Assembly: GCF_001659605.2 (NCBI RefSeq)
Contig: NC_035172.2
Coordinates: 33,097,342 to 33,161,341, forward strand
Length of the DNA stretch: 64,000 bases
Reading direction: 5' to 3'
Origin: Manihot esculenta
Taxonomy: Eukaryota > Streptophyta > Magnoliopsida > Malpighiales > Euphorbiaceae
Part shown: piece after piece, positions 1 through 9,569 of the stretch
Layout: the number at the start of each line of letters is the position of its first letter
Numbering within the stretch: the stretch's first letter is position 1
The notes under the pieces: model-generated
Databases searched by the model: none
What the model saw: only the letters and a program-made list of their open reading frames with translations
What the model was told of the DNA's origin: nothing
Translations under genes and position numbers: made by a program

Positions 1-130
1 AATTTTAATTTAATTTTATATTTTAAATTTTAATTTATTTTAATTTGTAAAAATTTTGATAATAATAATCAATTTAATTTTACAATTGAAGCAAATTGAA
101 TTGCTATTTTTAGATTATTTAATATGAATA

Positions 131-138
131 TATATAAA
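131..138 (+). promoter_or_regulatory. Candidate TATA box of the FKBP-like gene
   Basis: A TATATAAA-type motif lies about 60 bp before the chosen ATG at 195. The spacing would leave a short 5' leader. The surrounding DNA is so AT-rich that a chance match is possible. Confidence 0.35.
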
Positions 139-194
139 TTATGTTTTTTTTAAAAAAAAAAAATTGTAGTTTTGAGTTTTCACTTTATTAGAAA

Positions 195-2072
195 ATGGTA
201 TCTAATAAATCTGATTTCTGTACCTTTCACCCTTCAGCCGATAAAAGGCCAAAACTGGAGCCGCAACCCCAAGGTATTCTCTCTTCTTCTCTATTCTCTT
301 ACCAAGAAATATTTATATTTACTATGTTTTTGTTAGATAAAGAAAATAGGACAAAATTTATATTTTTTTAATATATTCTCCTTTTATATTATTTCATTAT
401 TAAATTATTTTTACAATTAAAAAATTTTATAAATAGATAATATTTTGAAATTATTAATAAATTATTATTTTAAAAAGAAAAGTAACCTATAATTTAACAT
501 AAATGAAAAAGACAATATATTATTTTTGTGAGCAGAAGCAGAGTAACAGTTTTTTTTTTTATTCTAGTTTTTTCAAAGAGAAATTACTATTTAAAATTTT
601 TAGAATAATGAATTTCAAATATATTTAAGAAATTATTTATATGTTTAATTTCTTTTCTTATATTGTTTTATTTAGAAAACTATCTTGTTATGTGTAAATA
701 TATTTTCATATTAAGTAATTATAAAATATAATTTATCAATAAATTATATATATATGCTATACTGTCACATGTTGCAAAATAAATAATGAAGTGGAGAATG
801 AACGTAACTCTATTTGTCACATTTATAATAAAAATTATTATAATAAATTCAATATATATAATTAAATTAATACAAGAAAGTATAAAATTGAAGTTATTTA
901 AAACTACGATTATTGAGAATTATTTAAATGTTTTTTTAAATGCCTATATATAGATTTCTTAGATAAAAATAATTTACGAATAAATCTTGCTTCGCTGGTG
1001 ACTCCAGACATTAGTCCTGCAGCTTCTCACCATCATGAAGCCGAATCGATTTGCATCAACTCCGACATAAGCCAGGAAGATCATTACAGGTAAAAAAAAA
1101 TTCTTAAATTTTTAAAAAATTATTACAAGCAACCATCGGACATCCAACAGTTATATATGTAATTTTATGCATCAGGCCACCCGCTGCAGCTGCTATATCT
1201 TTTGCTTCAAGTGAAGCATTTGTGTCTCCGCTAGAAAAATGCTTTCATGCAGACTTCTCTATCTCACCACCAATTTTATCGCCTGCAATTGTTAGATTCC
1301 CATTCGATGATGAAGGTTGGAATTTTCTTCTGATTTTGAAATATTTTTCATTCAATCAACAGCTTGTTATTAGTTTAACCATCGTGTCTAATTAAAGGGA
1401 AGCTGGTGGAGGTTCTTGACTACAAAAATCATCACGAATTAAAGCTGATAAGATACAAGGATATTGTCCTTGGCAGAGGCCAGCCTGTAATCGCTAATAA
1501 ACTCAAGGTCATTTCACCACTTCCAATTTGTCTTTAGATTTACGTGTTGTCTTAAAGCGGAAGCTTTTGATTAGCATTCTGCAAATTTGTCAATCTTCTA
1601 TAGGTGACTTTCCACTATGATCTGTATGATGAACATAATAAGCGAGTTCAAACCAATGCGTTAGACAGATCTCCCGAAGAAGTTCACCTGTGCTGGCATC
1701 GATTTGGTCGAGGTTGAATTTTGAATTTTCATCCATATTGAATTCTTATTTATTATTATTTTTTTTAGGTAATTAGCATTGAATTCGTGAAATAAAAAGA
1801 AAATAATAAAATGCAGGATTTGAGGAAGGCATTCGAGGCATGCGACCAGGTGGGATAAGAAGAGTTATTGTTCCTCGTGAAGAAGAACCACCTATGGTTA
1901 GTAATTTGTTGAGTTCTATTAGTTAATATAATTTAAGTATATGACAAAGAGAGATTAATATGATATTATTGGATTGCAGATTGAAGGATATGGAGTATTT
2001 GATGTGGCCTTGCTTAAAGTTGAGATATCATGCAGCTGCCCACAGCCACATGCAGAAATCTTCAATCTTTAG
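195..2072 (+). CDS. FKBP-like protein, 7 exons, 230 aa
   Basis: Spliced model: 195..273, 1008..1089, 1176..1315, 1398..1507, 1604..1712, 1817..1896, 1980..2072. All introns are GT-AG and the frame closes at TAG. Residues 1-100 are low complexity with a basic KRPKLEPQPQ stretch that may be a nuclear signal. About residues 118-222 resemble an FKBP_C fold: VTFHYDLYD, then FEEGIRGMRPGGIRRVIVP, and a closing GVFDVALLKVE strand. FKBPs are peptidyl-prolyl cis-trans isomerases or chaperone-like binders. Here the Trp that floors the classical pocket is replaced by Phe (FEEG instead of WEEG) and the usual aromatic/Asp pocket residues are not obvious, so activity is doubtful. Exact FKBP subfamily not assigned. 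The 3' end (late exon 6 and exon 7) is duplicated at 28588-28789. It converges on a UGT91 remnant. Confidence 0.8.
274..1007. other. Long first intron of the FKBP-like gene
   Basis: AT-rich 734-bp intron between the N-terminal exon and exon 2. The phase (one base carried over) joins a Gln-rich end to DISPAAS and keeps the frame open. No coding or structural signal was seen in it. Confidence 0.6.
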
Positions 2073-2145
2073 TTGCATATATTGCTGTTAGTGTTTTAAC
2101 TGTTTTAGCAGTTGATGACTGTACTCAAGTAATGGTTCATACGAA

Positions 2146-2222
2146 GTAACCATTTCAACTCCTTACTAAATTATTTTACTATAATAAGAAGTAACCATTT
2201 CAACTCCTTACTAAATTATTTT
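2146..2222 (+). repeat. Tandem duplication of about 45 bp
   Basis: A unit beginning GAAGTAACCATTTCAACTCC occurs twice in a row. Copy B of the segmental duplication has only one unit near 28880, so the array changed after the two copies separated. Confidence 0.7.
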
Positions 2223-2288
2223 TAAAATTAATAAATTTTATATTTATATTACATATTAAATAGAGGTATATCATTGTAGGTAACCCAG

Positions 2289-2766
2289 AAAATTATCCAC
2301 GGTCTTGTCCTGTTTTTCTGTCCCCAAACAAACCTTTCATTTCCTTGGCTTTTTCTCTGTAAATCCTTCCCTCTTTCTTCACCATTACTAATCTCAGTGA
2401 CTCAGCTACTGAGTCTCTAGAGAAATATCCATCAGTGACTCAGCTAAGAATGTCAAGAGAATTAGAGCTTTCTCATGTTGAAGTGCCTCCACAACTGAGC
2501 TCCACCCAGAATGAGTTAAGAAACCACCGACTGAGTCATGAGCTAAGATCTTGAGCTGAGGAGCCCAGCTAGTGCACACCACGCCACGTCCTTTGGTTCG
2601 GTCATCGAACCCATCTGGTAGTTCCAGAACCTCAGTATCAGCTAAGCCGCGACGCTTTCTTAACGCCCAAAAGAATGCAACCCAGATAACTCTAGCCCTA
2701 GAGCAATTTCAGTGAGCTCTTCTTGGCTCGGTTTCGCTTCACTACCAAATGCTACATATAATACGG
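2289..2766 (-). pseudogene. UGT91-type glycosyltransferase, C-terminal remnant (copy A)
   Basis: Antisense sequence matches the C-terminal third of the UGT pseudogene at 29007-29573, including the sugar-donor (PSPG box) region. It lacks roughly 80 bp present in copy B around the end of that box, carries other small changes, and stops at 2766 where a copia LTR begins. No N-terminal half lies next to it. It cannot encode a working enzyme. Confidence 0.8.
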
Positions 2767-3178
2767 TGTTCTAAAATGAATTTAGATTTGAAAACATTGA
2801 AATTTTACGGTGAAAATTTTTTATTTGTAAAATTTTTTTAGCGCTGCAAGTTTGATATTTAAAAAATAATATTAAATCTTATAGTTATGATTTTATTAAG
2901 ATTTAAATATATATAACGGCTATTTTTTCTATTATAAATTGAATATATTTTTACAAAGAAAGTCACTCAAATTTTCTATTTTATTTTATTTTATTTTTAT
3001 ACTTTACATTAAATTATAGATTAGAGATATCTAATTTAAAAAATTAAATTTTAGAATGACTTATTTAATTCTGTGAGATTTTAAAATAAATCTATTAAAG
3101 ATAGTATTCAATACTATTCATGTTTTATTATTCTATTTTATTTTTTAAACAATTTTAAGGATTTATTTTTTCAACACT
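2767..3178 (+). repeat. Copia-type LTR (copy A)
   Basis: Starts TGTTCTAAAATG directly after TACGG inside the UGT remnant and ends near CAACA. Related sequence is found at 29543-29984 and about 37290-37700. It contains a weak TATA-like region comparable to the TATAAATAG seen in the 37.4-kb copy. The element body that follows (to about 4861) is truncated. Confidence 0.65.
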
Positions 3179-4861
3179 GAAAAAGAAATACGGTAACTAA
3201 GAATAAAAAAATTGAAACAAAGAAAATCATGGCAAGGCGAAACATGAGACAAAGATCCAAATATCAAATATTGAAAGATTGAAGCCATTATAATTATTAA
3301 GGGGTGAAATGTAAAAGTGGATATTACTTTTTAAAAATCCTATTAAGGTGAGTTCTTTACTTTGTAAATATATTTTATTTTTATTTTTTATTTTTATAAT
3401 TTTATTCTTTCCTTTTATGGCTTTAGCTATTTTTAATTTAAAAAGTGTTATTGAAAAAGCGGTCATAATTTATCTGTAAAATTTTCTAATGACTATTCAT
3501 ACAGTTCTATACAACTTGAGTGTAGTAATATTTAGATGAATTTTTTATTAATTACTTTGTAATAATTATCAAAACTCGCTCAGGTTCTCTTTAAGTTATA
3601 AATTGAAAAAAAAAATTAATTAATTAATTTCCATTATCTAAATTGATGTTGTATATTGACATAAACATAAAATTTCACTTTATTTTGATTTAAAATGAAA
3701 ATGCTTGAAATAATAGCAGATAAAATAGATAAATATTATTTGAATATGAGAAGTATCCAACAAGGTTTTATTATTGAAGTGATCGCTAAACATAGTGCAA
3801 TGTCAAAATTGAAAAGATAAATGATAAGTTTTATATTTTTTTTCTTTTATTTTAATTATTAAGACTAGTATAAAATTGAAAATCAAAATCTTTCTAATTT
3901 TGACTGTGCATATTTGCATATGCTAGTTTGTGGAGAAGTTGGAATGAACATACCAAATATTTTTTGGAGAAATTGAATTCTTTATTTGGTTTTACAAGTT
4001 TAAAATAATGATTTTGTCTGTATTTTGATGGAAATACTTTTTTTAAGTATATAAATTTTATCACTGAAAAATTTAATAATTCTATTATTTACTTGAATTT
4101 ATCCATTTATCTTTATTTATTGGTTTCATTTATTAGAAATTTTTTTTTATTTTATTATGTATATCCATATTCTTATTCACACTTTTACGTTATTATTTAT
4201 ATAAAAAAAAAATTAAGTTATTCAACCCATATTATTTTTGAAAAGCAAGTAAAGATGTTAAGTTATTTGATTTTGTTTATTGAATATATTATAAGATAGC
4301 AATTTATTAATTAAAAAAATTAATCATTGATTTCAACAGTTCAATACGCAATAATGCAATGCAGGGGACTTTTTAACATTTCATTCTTTAGTCCATTTAA
4401 TGTTAATCTTTTTCTAATTTAATGCTTGATAAATAATTATATTATATTCTTATAGCACACGTTGAGACACTTTTTAGAAAAATGAAAAAGAACTTAAGAA
4501 TTTTATTAGGAATAACAACTTTAGTCGTTGAACTTTAAGCAGCACTTAATTTTTTTTTTTGAAAAGTTTAGAATAATAAATTGTTATGAACTACTATTAC
4601 TTTTACGCATGTTTGGTACCATTAAGAGTAATGCATTAGAAGAAAACAAAATAATAAATTCATAAGACTGATCTAAAATATTTAAAAATATTTTAAAATG
4701 TGAAATTTTTTATAAAATTGACCTAAAATATTTAAAAATGTGAGTAAATTTTACTAAAAAAATGTACTTACTATATGGTATAAGAATTGTATTGTTTCTA
4801 ATAAAAAAAATAGAGTTTACAAAATTATTGAATCTTTATATACTTTGAAACAAGCTCCTAA
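3179..4861. other. AT-rich remnant of the copia element interior (copy A)
   Basis: About 1.7 kb matching 33170-34863. No open frame of note was found. Assigned to the copia element only because it follows the LTR in both copies. Confidence 0.4.
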
Positions 4862-5580
4862 AAGGAAGATATGTGCTCTTTCTTGTGCACTTCATGTGTT
4901 CTTAAGTTTATTATCTCCCTTTTTCTTTTAAGAATGCTACGTTTGGTGGGGATGTATACAACAGAAGGAAATAAATAGTTTCAAATTAAGGAAGGAAATG
5001 AAGAGAAAACATAGGAAATTTTTTCATAGGATATTTGAGTTTGGACCTGCCAAAAATTTGCTTGGAAAATAAGGTACAAGCAGCGGTTGAAGTTAAATTC
5101 TCATCAAGAGTTTCCATAAGTGCTCCATTCACTTTCCATACAATAAAATAAGTGATATTATGAATTCTCTATTTCTTTTTCTCTCATGCTCTCCTATTCA
5201 CTTTTCCACTTTCTTTCCTACCTAAAATTGATGTATACGTGGGATATAAAAGAACGAGCAGTGAAGAGCTTTACGTTGGGTCTGTCAAAATTATTTTTTT
5301 GAGCTCAAGCTCTCATTTAGAAGACAAGCTCAATGTCAATAAGTTTAAACTTAGCTTGTTTAAAAAATGAGCCAAACTAAGTAGAATGAAGCTAAATTTA
5401 AGCTTTTTATCGAGTTGAGCGTCAAGCAATTCCACTCACTTACAGCTCAAGTGAGTTTTAGGTTTAGGGTTATGCAGTTGAAAACTATTTAGTTTTGAAG
5501 ACTATGTAGCCATAAATAGTTTAATTCATTTACAGTTCCATCTATAGAGTATAAGATGGGAGGGATTGTAGTGATAGGGG
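4862..5580. other. Intergenic DNA before the Athila-like element
   Basis: Non-coding. 5290-5460 is a diverged GAGCTCAAGC-rich stretch typical of dispersed repeats. No gene seen. Confidence 0.5.
5576..5580 (+). repeat. Target-site duplication AGGGG (left)
   Basis: Five bases before the 5' LTR, identical to 18656-18660 directly after the 3' LTR. Five bp is the usual size for LTR-retrotransposon insertion. Confidence 0.9.
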
Positions 5581-7008
5581 TAATCAAGCATAATTTAGCC
5601 ACATTTTTATCATAATTATTATTGTTTATTTACACATTTTTTTAGTTTAATTTATGGCTTTTATCTTGTTTTTGTAGAAAAGGAAGAAATTGAAGAGTTT
5701 GAGAAAAAGTGCAGAAAATGACAGCAAAAGTGATTGGACCAGTGATTTGCCCAGATTTGTCCAAATTACTACCCAAATCAAACTGAAGTAGAAACCTGGA
5801 GGCAACAGGCAAAAGCGATTTGCCCACTGATTTGCCCGAAACACTCAAATCACCAGGCAAATCACTTTGACAGCAGAAAATACAGCAGAGGCGGGAAAAG
5901 AGCAGAAATTCCAAATTCAAAGGAAAGAAGTCCAAACCCACTTCAAACACTACAAGATCAATCCCAAGAGCCACGCCCCTCATTTAGAGAGTTCCATTCT
6001 CAATCAAACATAAAATTCAAAAAGGAATCAAAGACTACAAAGAAGACCAAATCAAATCAAGATTACAAAACCCTAATCAAATTGGATTTGGGACTCTCCA
6101 TCTATAAAAGGGCAGCATCAAAGGCATCTGAATCATCTCTCAGCCTCAGCAACTCTGCAGAAAAATACAGCAGCCACTCTCCATCTTCTTTTCTTCTTTT
6201 CTTTTGTGATTTAGTCCACCATGAGTGGCTAAATTCCATCTTTTCTAGTTGAAGTTGGAAAATTCAGATTTGTGATGAATTGGGAGATTTAAATCTCCAT
6301 TGTTAAACTTCTATTTATTTTCAATATTTATGCAAATTGATCTTTCTATAATTGTTGCTTTGCTTTTAGAATCAATAAGGGCCCATTGCTTTTAAATTGC
6401 TTGAGTAACAATTGTTTGAATAACTTAAGTCCGTAATTGCTTAGATTATTTAAACACACATTTAATCAAGTTGCATAATCTAAACTTGACCACGCGGTTG
6501 GCAAGGTTAGAATTAGGTTTCTCTAAGTCTTAATGCAGTCAGCAGTTGTTCGATGCTACAATGCCCCAAGGACGTTCCTTGGCAACTTGTTGATTAGTGT
6601 TTGATTAGCGAACGTTTCCTAATCAAACTAGAACTAAGGAGGAATTTGGATTGTGAGAAGCGTCTTCCACATCCTAAACTAATTTATTGAAATAAATAGG
6701 AGTATCTATAAGATCAATGATCAATTCTAAACAAACTGAAATACATCCATACTTCAACTAGAATCCTTCTCCCATTGAAATTCTTATCTTTTTAAACTAT
6801 TGCTTTCTCTTGCTATTTAGTATTAATTCATTATCATCAAATCAAAACCCCCCATCTTTTTATTTATTTGTTATTTACTTGTCCAAAGTCATTATTAGGA
6901 AAATCCGTAGTGTCAAGTCCCTGTGGTTCGACCCTATTGCCACTATCTGCAAGTTATTTGTTGATTGTTTAATAGGTTTATTTTTGACGGCTTCGACAAC
7001 CGCTATCA
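5581..7008 (+). repeat. 5' LTR of the Athila-like element
   Basis: Aligns with 17153-18655. It begins TA where the 3' LTR begins TG, and ends ACCGCTATCA. It is about 75 bp shorter than the 3' LTR because of one indel near 5840. It contains several AGTGATTTGCCC-type motifs and a TATA box at 6103. Confidence 0.93.
6103..6109 (+). promoter_or_regulatory. LTR TATA box
   Basis: TATAAAAG lies in the middle of the LTR after CCATC. The 3' LTR has the same block near 17750 with one change. It likely marks the U3/R start of transcription. Confidence 0.55.
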
Positions 7009-7013
7009 AAAAT

Positions 7014-7031
7014 TGGCGTCGTTGCCGGGGA
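7014..7031 (+). other. Primer-binding site (tRNA-Asp type)
   Basis: TGGCGTCGTTGCCGGGGA begins six bases after the LTR. It differs at one base from the complement of the plant tRNA-Asp 3' end, the primer used by Athila and Tat elements. Confidence 0.85.
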
Positions 7032-7059
7032 CTTGATCTAACTAACGTATTTTCCTTTT

Positions 7060-7146
7060 ATGATCAGGGCTGATCGTAAAGAAGCTCTTCTTTACGATTC
7101 TGAAATTGAACGCACTACCAAGACCTTACAAGCATGGCTACGGTAA
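7060..7146 (+). pseudogene. Gag N-terminal stub of the Athila-like element
   Basis: ATG with 28 codons (starting MIRADRKEALL) and a TAA stop. This looks like the true Gag start. The capsid region that should follow is gone, and the downstream knuckle-containing frame is a different one, so a deletion destroyed Gag continuity. Confidence 0.55.
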
Positions 7147-8405
7147 GTATGTCTTTTCTCTCTTCTCAAATTTCTGAACTAACTTCTCTTGTGGATAGTT
7201 ATGTCATAGGTCGAGCTCAACACTTTCAGCCACCAAGACCATGTAGGATCTGTGGATATGTGGGACACCCAACTGATCAATGTCCCACACTTTATCAATA
7301 TGACCAGCAAGTACATGCCTTTGGAGGATTCAATAGCCAGCCAAGACATGATCCCTATCTTGATACCTACAATCCATGTCGGAGGGACCACCCGAATTAT
7401 GACTATGCAAGGGCTAACTACTACCAAAACTATCAAGCCCAAGCAACACCTCAAAACTCCACTATGAAACTTGAAGAGATGGTAAGGAAGTTGGAAATTT
7501 CTGGGAAAATTCTCCAACAGCAAGTGGATCAAGCGGTTGACCATTGGAATACACACATATTAAGAAAAGAGGAAGAGCTTCAAGATCTATGGGACGATGA
7601 CGAAGGTTCTCAAGAAACAGACCGAGCTGTTGAATCTGCTGCACAAATCACCACTGCACTTGAAACTGAACCAGCTGCTGCACAACACACTTTTGCTGAA
7701 GAAAATTCTGCAGCACCTACTGTCAAACGTCCAGAATTTGTTGCTGTCCAAGCTGCTGAAAATAGAGACAGCAATTGCTGTCCACCTTCTGCATCCCCTG
7801 CCGATGTCCAAACAGCACCTGCTGTCCAGCAAGTCACTGCCGAAGCTGCTGCTGCTCAAAGATCACCTGCAAAATTTTTTGCACCAGCAGAATTTTCTGC
7901 ACCTGCAGAATTTTCTGCACCAGCAGAATTTTCTGCACCTGCAGAATTTTCTGCACCAGCAGAATTTTCTGCACCTGCAGATTTTGTTGCTGCACCTGCT
8001 GCAGAATTTTCTGCACCAGCAAATTCACCTACTGCCACGCCGGCCACTGCTGAAATTACACCAGAAACCAAGTTCCAGATTACTGCAGAAAATCCAGCAA
8101 TGGCAGAACCCCCTGTTGCAAGTGAAGAAGCTAAAATTCAAGCTGAAAATCTGCATGTCCAAACTACTGCAAATAGAGACAGCAGTTGCTGTCCACCTTC
8201 TGAAAATTCCACAATTGCACCAGCAATTGCTGAACCTGCTGTCCAAAAATCAGCAAGTGCTGAATCTGCCACCATTGCACCCCTTGTTGCTGTCCAAACA
8301 CCAGCAACCTCAAATATTGACACAACTGAACCAGAAGTTGTTCCACTTGCTGAACCAGCAACATACACCACTGAAACAGCTCTTGAACAGCCAGCAAAGA
8401 AATAA
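7134..8405 (+). CDS. Athila-like Gag-derived protein with CCHC knuckle and AEFSAP repeats, 423 aa
   Basis: An open frame of 423 codons inside the deleted element. Near residues 37-50 is a zinc knuckle, CRICGYVGHPTDQCP. After about residue 95 a short helix-prone Lys/Glu/Gln region follows, then about 230 residues of low complexity rich in Ala, Pro, Glu and Thr. That stretch has a run of FSAPAE repeats (about residues 245-285) and two copies of an NRDS(N/S)CCPPS motif. It has no capsid domain. The frame ends in TAA at 8403 and continues open on the far side (8406-9089). This is retroelement coding sequence, possibly still translated, not a host gene. The start used is the first ATG of the frame; the natural start is uncertain after the deletion. 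Confidence 0.6.
   Translation: MATVSMSFLSSQISELTSLVDSYVIGRAQHFQPPRPCRICGYVGHPTDQCPTLYQYDQQVHAFGGFNSQPRHDPYLDTYNPCRRDHPNYDYARANYYQNYQAQATPQNSTMKLEEMVRKLEISGKILQQQVDQAVDHWNTHILRKEEELQDLWDDDEGSQETDRAVESAAQITTALETEPAAAQHTFAEENSAAPTVKRPEFVAVQAAENRDSNCCPPSASPADVQTAPAVQQVTAEAAAAQRSPAKFFAPAEFSAPAEFSAPAEFSAPAEFSAPAEFSAPADFVAAPAAEFSAPANSPTATPATAEITPETKFQITAENPAMAEPPVASEEAKIQAENLHVQTTANRDSSCCPPSENSTIAPAIAEPAVQKSASAESATIAPLVAVQTPATSNIDTTEPEVVPLAEPATYTTETALEQPAKK
7876..7990 (+). repeat. 18/36-bp tandem repeat encoding FSAPAE
   Basis: Units GCACCAGCAGAATTTTCT and GCACCTGCAGAATTTTCT alternate, giving a 36-bp higher-order period, about six short units in a row. The frame is kept, so the protein gains hexapeptide repeats. 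Confidence 0.9.
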
Positions 8406-9089
8406 GTGAGCCAAATGGCCACTTCAATGAGCAAATACGAGTCTCAAGGGAAGCTACCCTCCCAAACTGAAATAAATCCAAGGCAAAATGTTAGTGCCAT
8501 CACATTGAGGAGTGGAAAAGAGTTGCAAGACAATAGGGTTGAAAAATTGCAAAAACAGGCCATGGAAGAAATTCTGCCAGAAAGTGATCAGGGCAGTGAT
8601 TTGCCCAATTCACTCATAAAAACTGACCCGATCGCTGGGCAAACTAAGCTGTCCAGCAGTGATTTGCCCAGATCACCAAATAATCTGCTCAAATCACAGA
8701 CCAGATCACTGGAGCAGACAGACTTGACAGAGAGTGATTTGCCCAGATCACCAGATAATCTGCCCAAATCACTGGGCAAATCAGACAGCAAGCAGACAGA
8801 AAACCAGCAGACAGAGAAAGCACCAGATCTGAAACCCTTGCCTAGCCACCTCAAATATGCCTACTTGGGAGCTGAAAATACACTTCCAGTAATTATTTCC
8901 AACCAGCTCAGCCAAGAAGAAGATGAAAAGCTCCTTGATGTGTTGAGGAAGCACAAGAAAGCAATTGGATGGACCTTGGAGGACATAAAAGGCACCTCAA
9001 GACCATTCGGTGGAGGCCCAAGACATGATGCAGCACATGGAAAGCATGTTGCAGCTGCTGGTTCACCATTTTCTGCCCCACCACCATGA
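8406..9089 (+). pseudogene. Athila-like Gag-Pro-RT fragment after an in-frame stop, about 227 codons
   Basis: In the same frame as 7134-8405, separated only by one TAA. It opens with KLPSQTEINPRQN and ITLRSGKEL, well known just before protease in Athila polyproteins. A Ser/Asp/Leu/Pro-rich repeat segment (SDLPRSPDNLPKS type) follows in place of protease. Then comes the start of reverse transcriptase (LKYAYLGAENTLPVIISNQL to GWTLEDIKG). RT is cut at the first of its blocks and joined to unrelated sequence. It is not functional as polymerase. Confidence 0.75.
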
Positions 9090-9260
9090 CAGACAGTGAT
9101 TTGACCAGTGATTTGGATGGACCTTGGAGGACATAAAAGGCACCTCAAGACCATTCGGTGGAGGCCCAAGACATGATGCAGCACATGGAAAGCATGTTGC
9201 AGCTGCTGGTTCACCATTTTCTGCCCCACCACCATGACAGACAGTGATTTGACCAGTGAT
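8965..9260 (+). repeat. 148-bp tandem duplication
   Basis: Two near-identical units, 8965-9112 and 9113-9260, each running from TTGGATGGACCTTGGAGG to GACCAGTGATT. The first carries the end of the RT fragment frame. The duplication created the present junction. Confidence 0.92.
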
Positions 9261-9376
9261 TTGTCCAAATCACTGGCCAAATCACCCCCAGGCCAGGAAG
9301 TCCCTTTCCCTTTCCTTCTTAAATTTTTTATATATATGTTTACACATTGAGGACAATGTTTGCAGTAGGTGTGGGG

Positions 9377-9381
9377 GTACT
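9377..9381 (+). repeat. Target-site duplication GTACT (left)
   Basis: Identical to 16276-16280. Both lie in the Athila 3' non-coding region, which reads continuously once the nested element is removed. Confidence 0.9.
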
Positions 9382-9569
9382 TGTAAGACCCCGCTCGTTC
9401 TGACATCGGAATTCCTACTGTCCAGTGGAATCTCGGGTGTCGGATCCTCTTTGGGGGGTAGAGCAAGGGTAAAGGAAAGGTTTTCTAAAATGTTTTTAAG
9501 TGTTTTATGGTTTTAGATGAAAAAGAGTTGGGTTTTTGAAGAGAAAAGACCAAGGAGGAGTTTGCCAGG

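Larger units (their letters stand above)
1871..4861 (+). repeat. Segmental duplication, copy A
   Basis: This stretch aligns with 28588-34863 in the same orientation. It contains the end of FKBP exon 6, intron 6 and exon 7, the UGT91 3' remnant (antisense), a copia LTR and about 1.7 kb of AT-rich DNA downstream of it. Copy B has an extra 3126 bp, the CACTA element plus one target-site copy, at a point that is uninterrupted here (3233-3235). Similarity fades after TATACTTTGAAACAA near 4855. Confidence 0.85.

Noticed and set aside
7876..7990. Regularly spaced repeats resembling a small CRISPR array
   Set aside because: Units are contiguous, without unique spacers, and lie in a plant retroelement coding frame.
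7462..8481. Several antisense and other-frame ORFs over the Athila repeat region
   Set aside because: Shadows of the biased 18-bp repeat and the sense frame; only the frame of 7134 has a zinc knuckle and Athila signatures.
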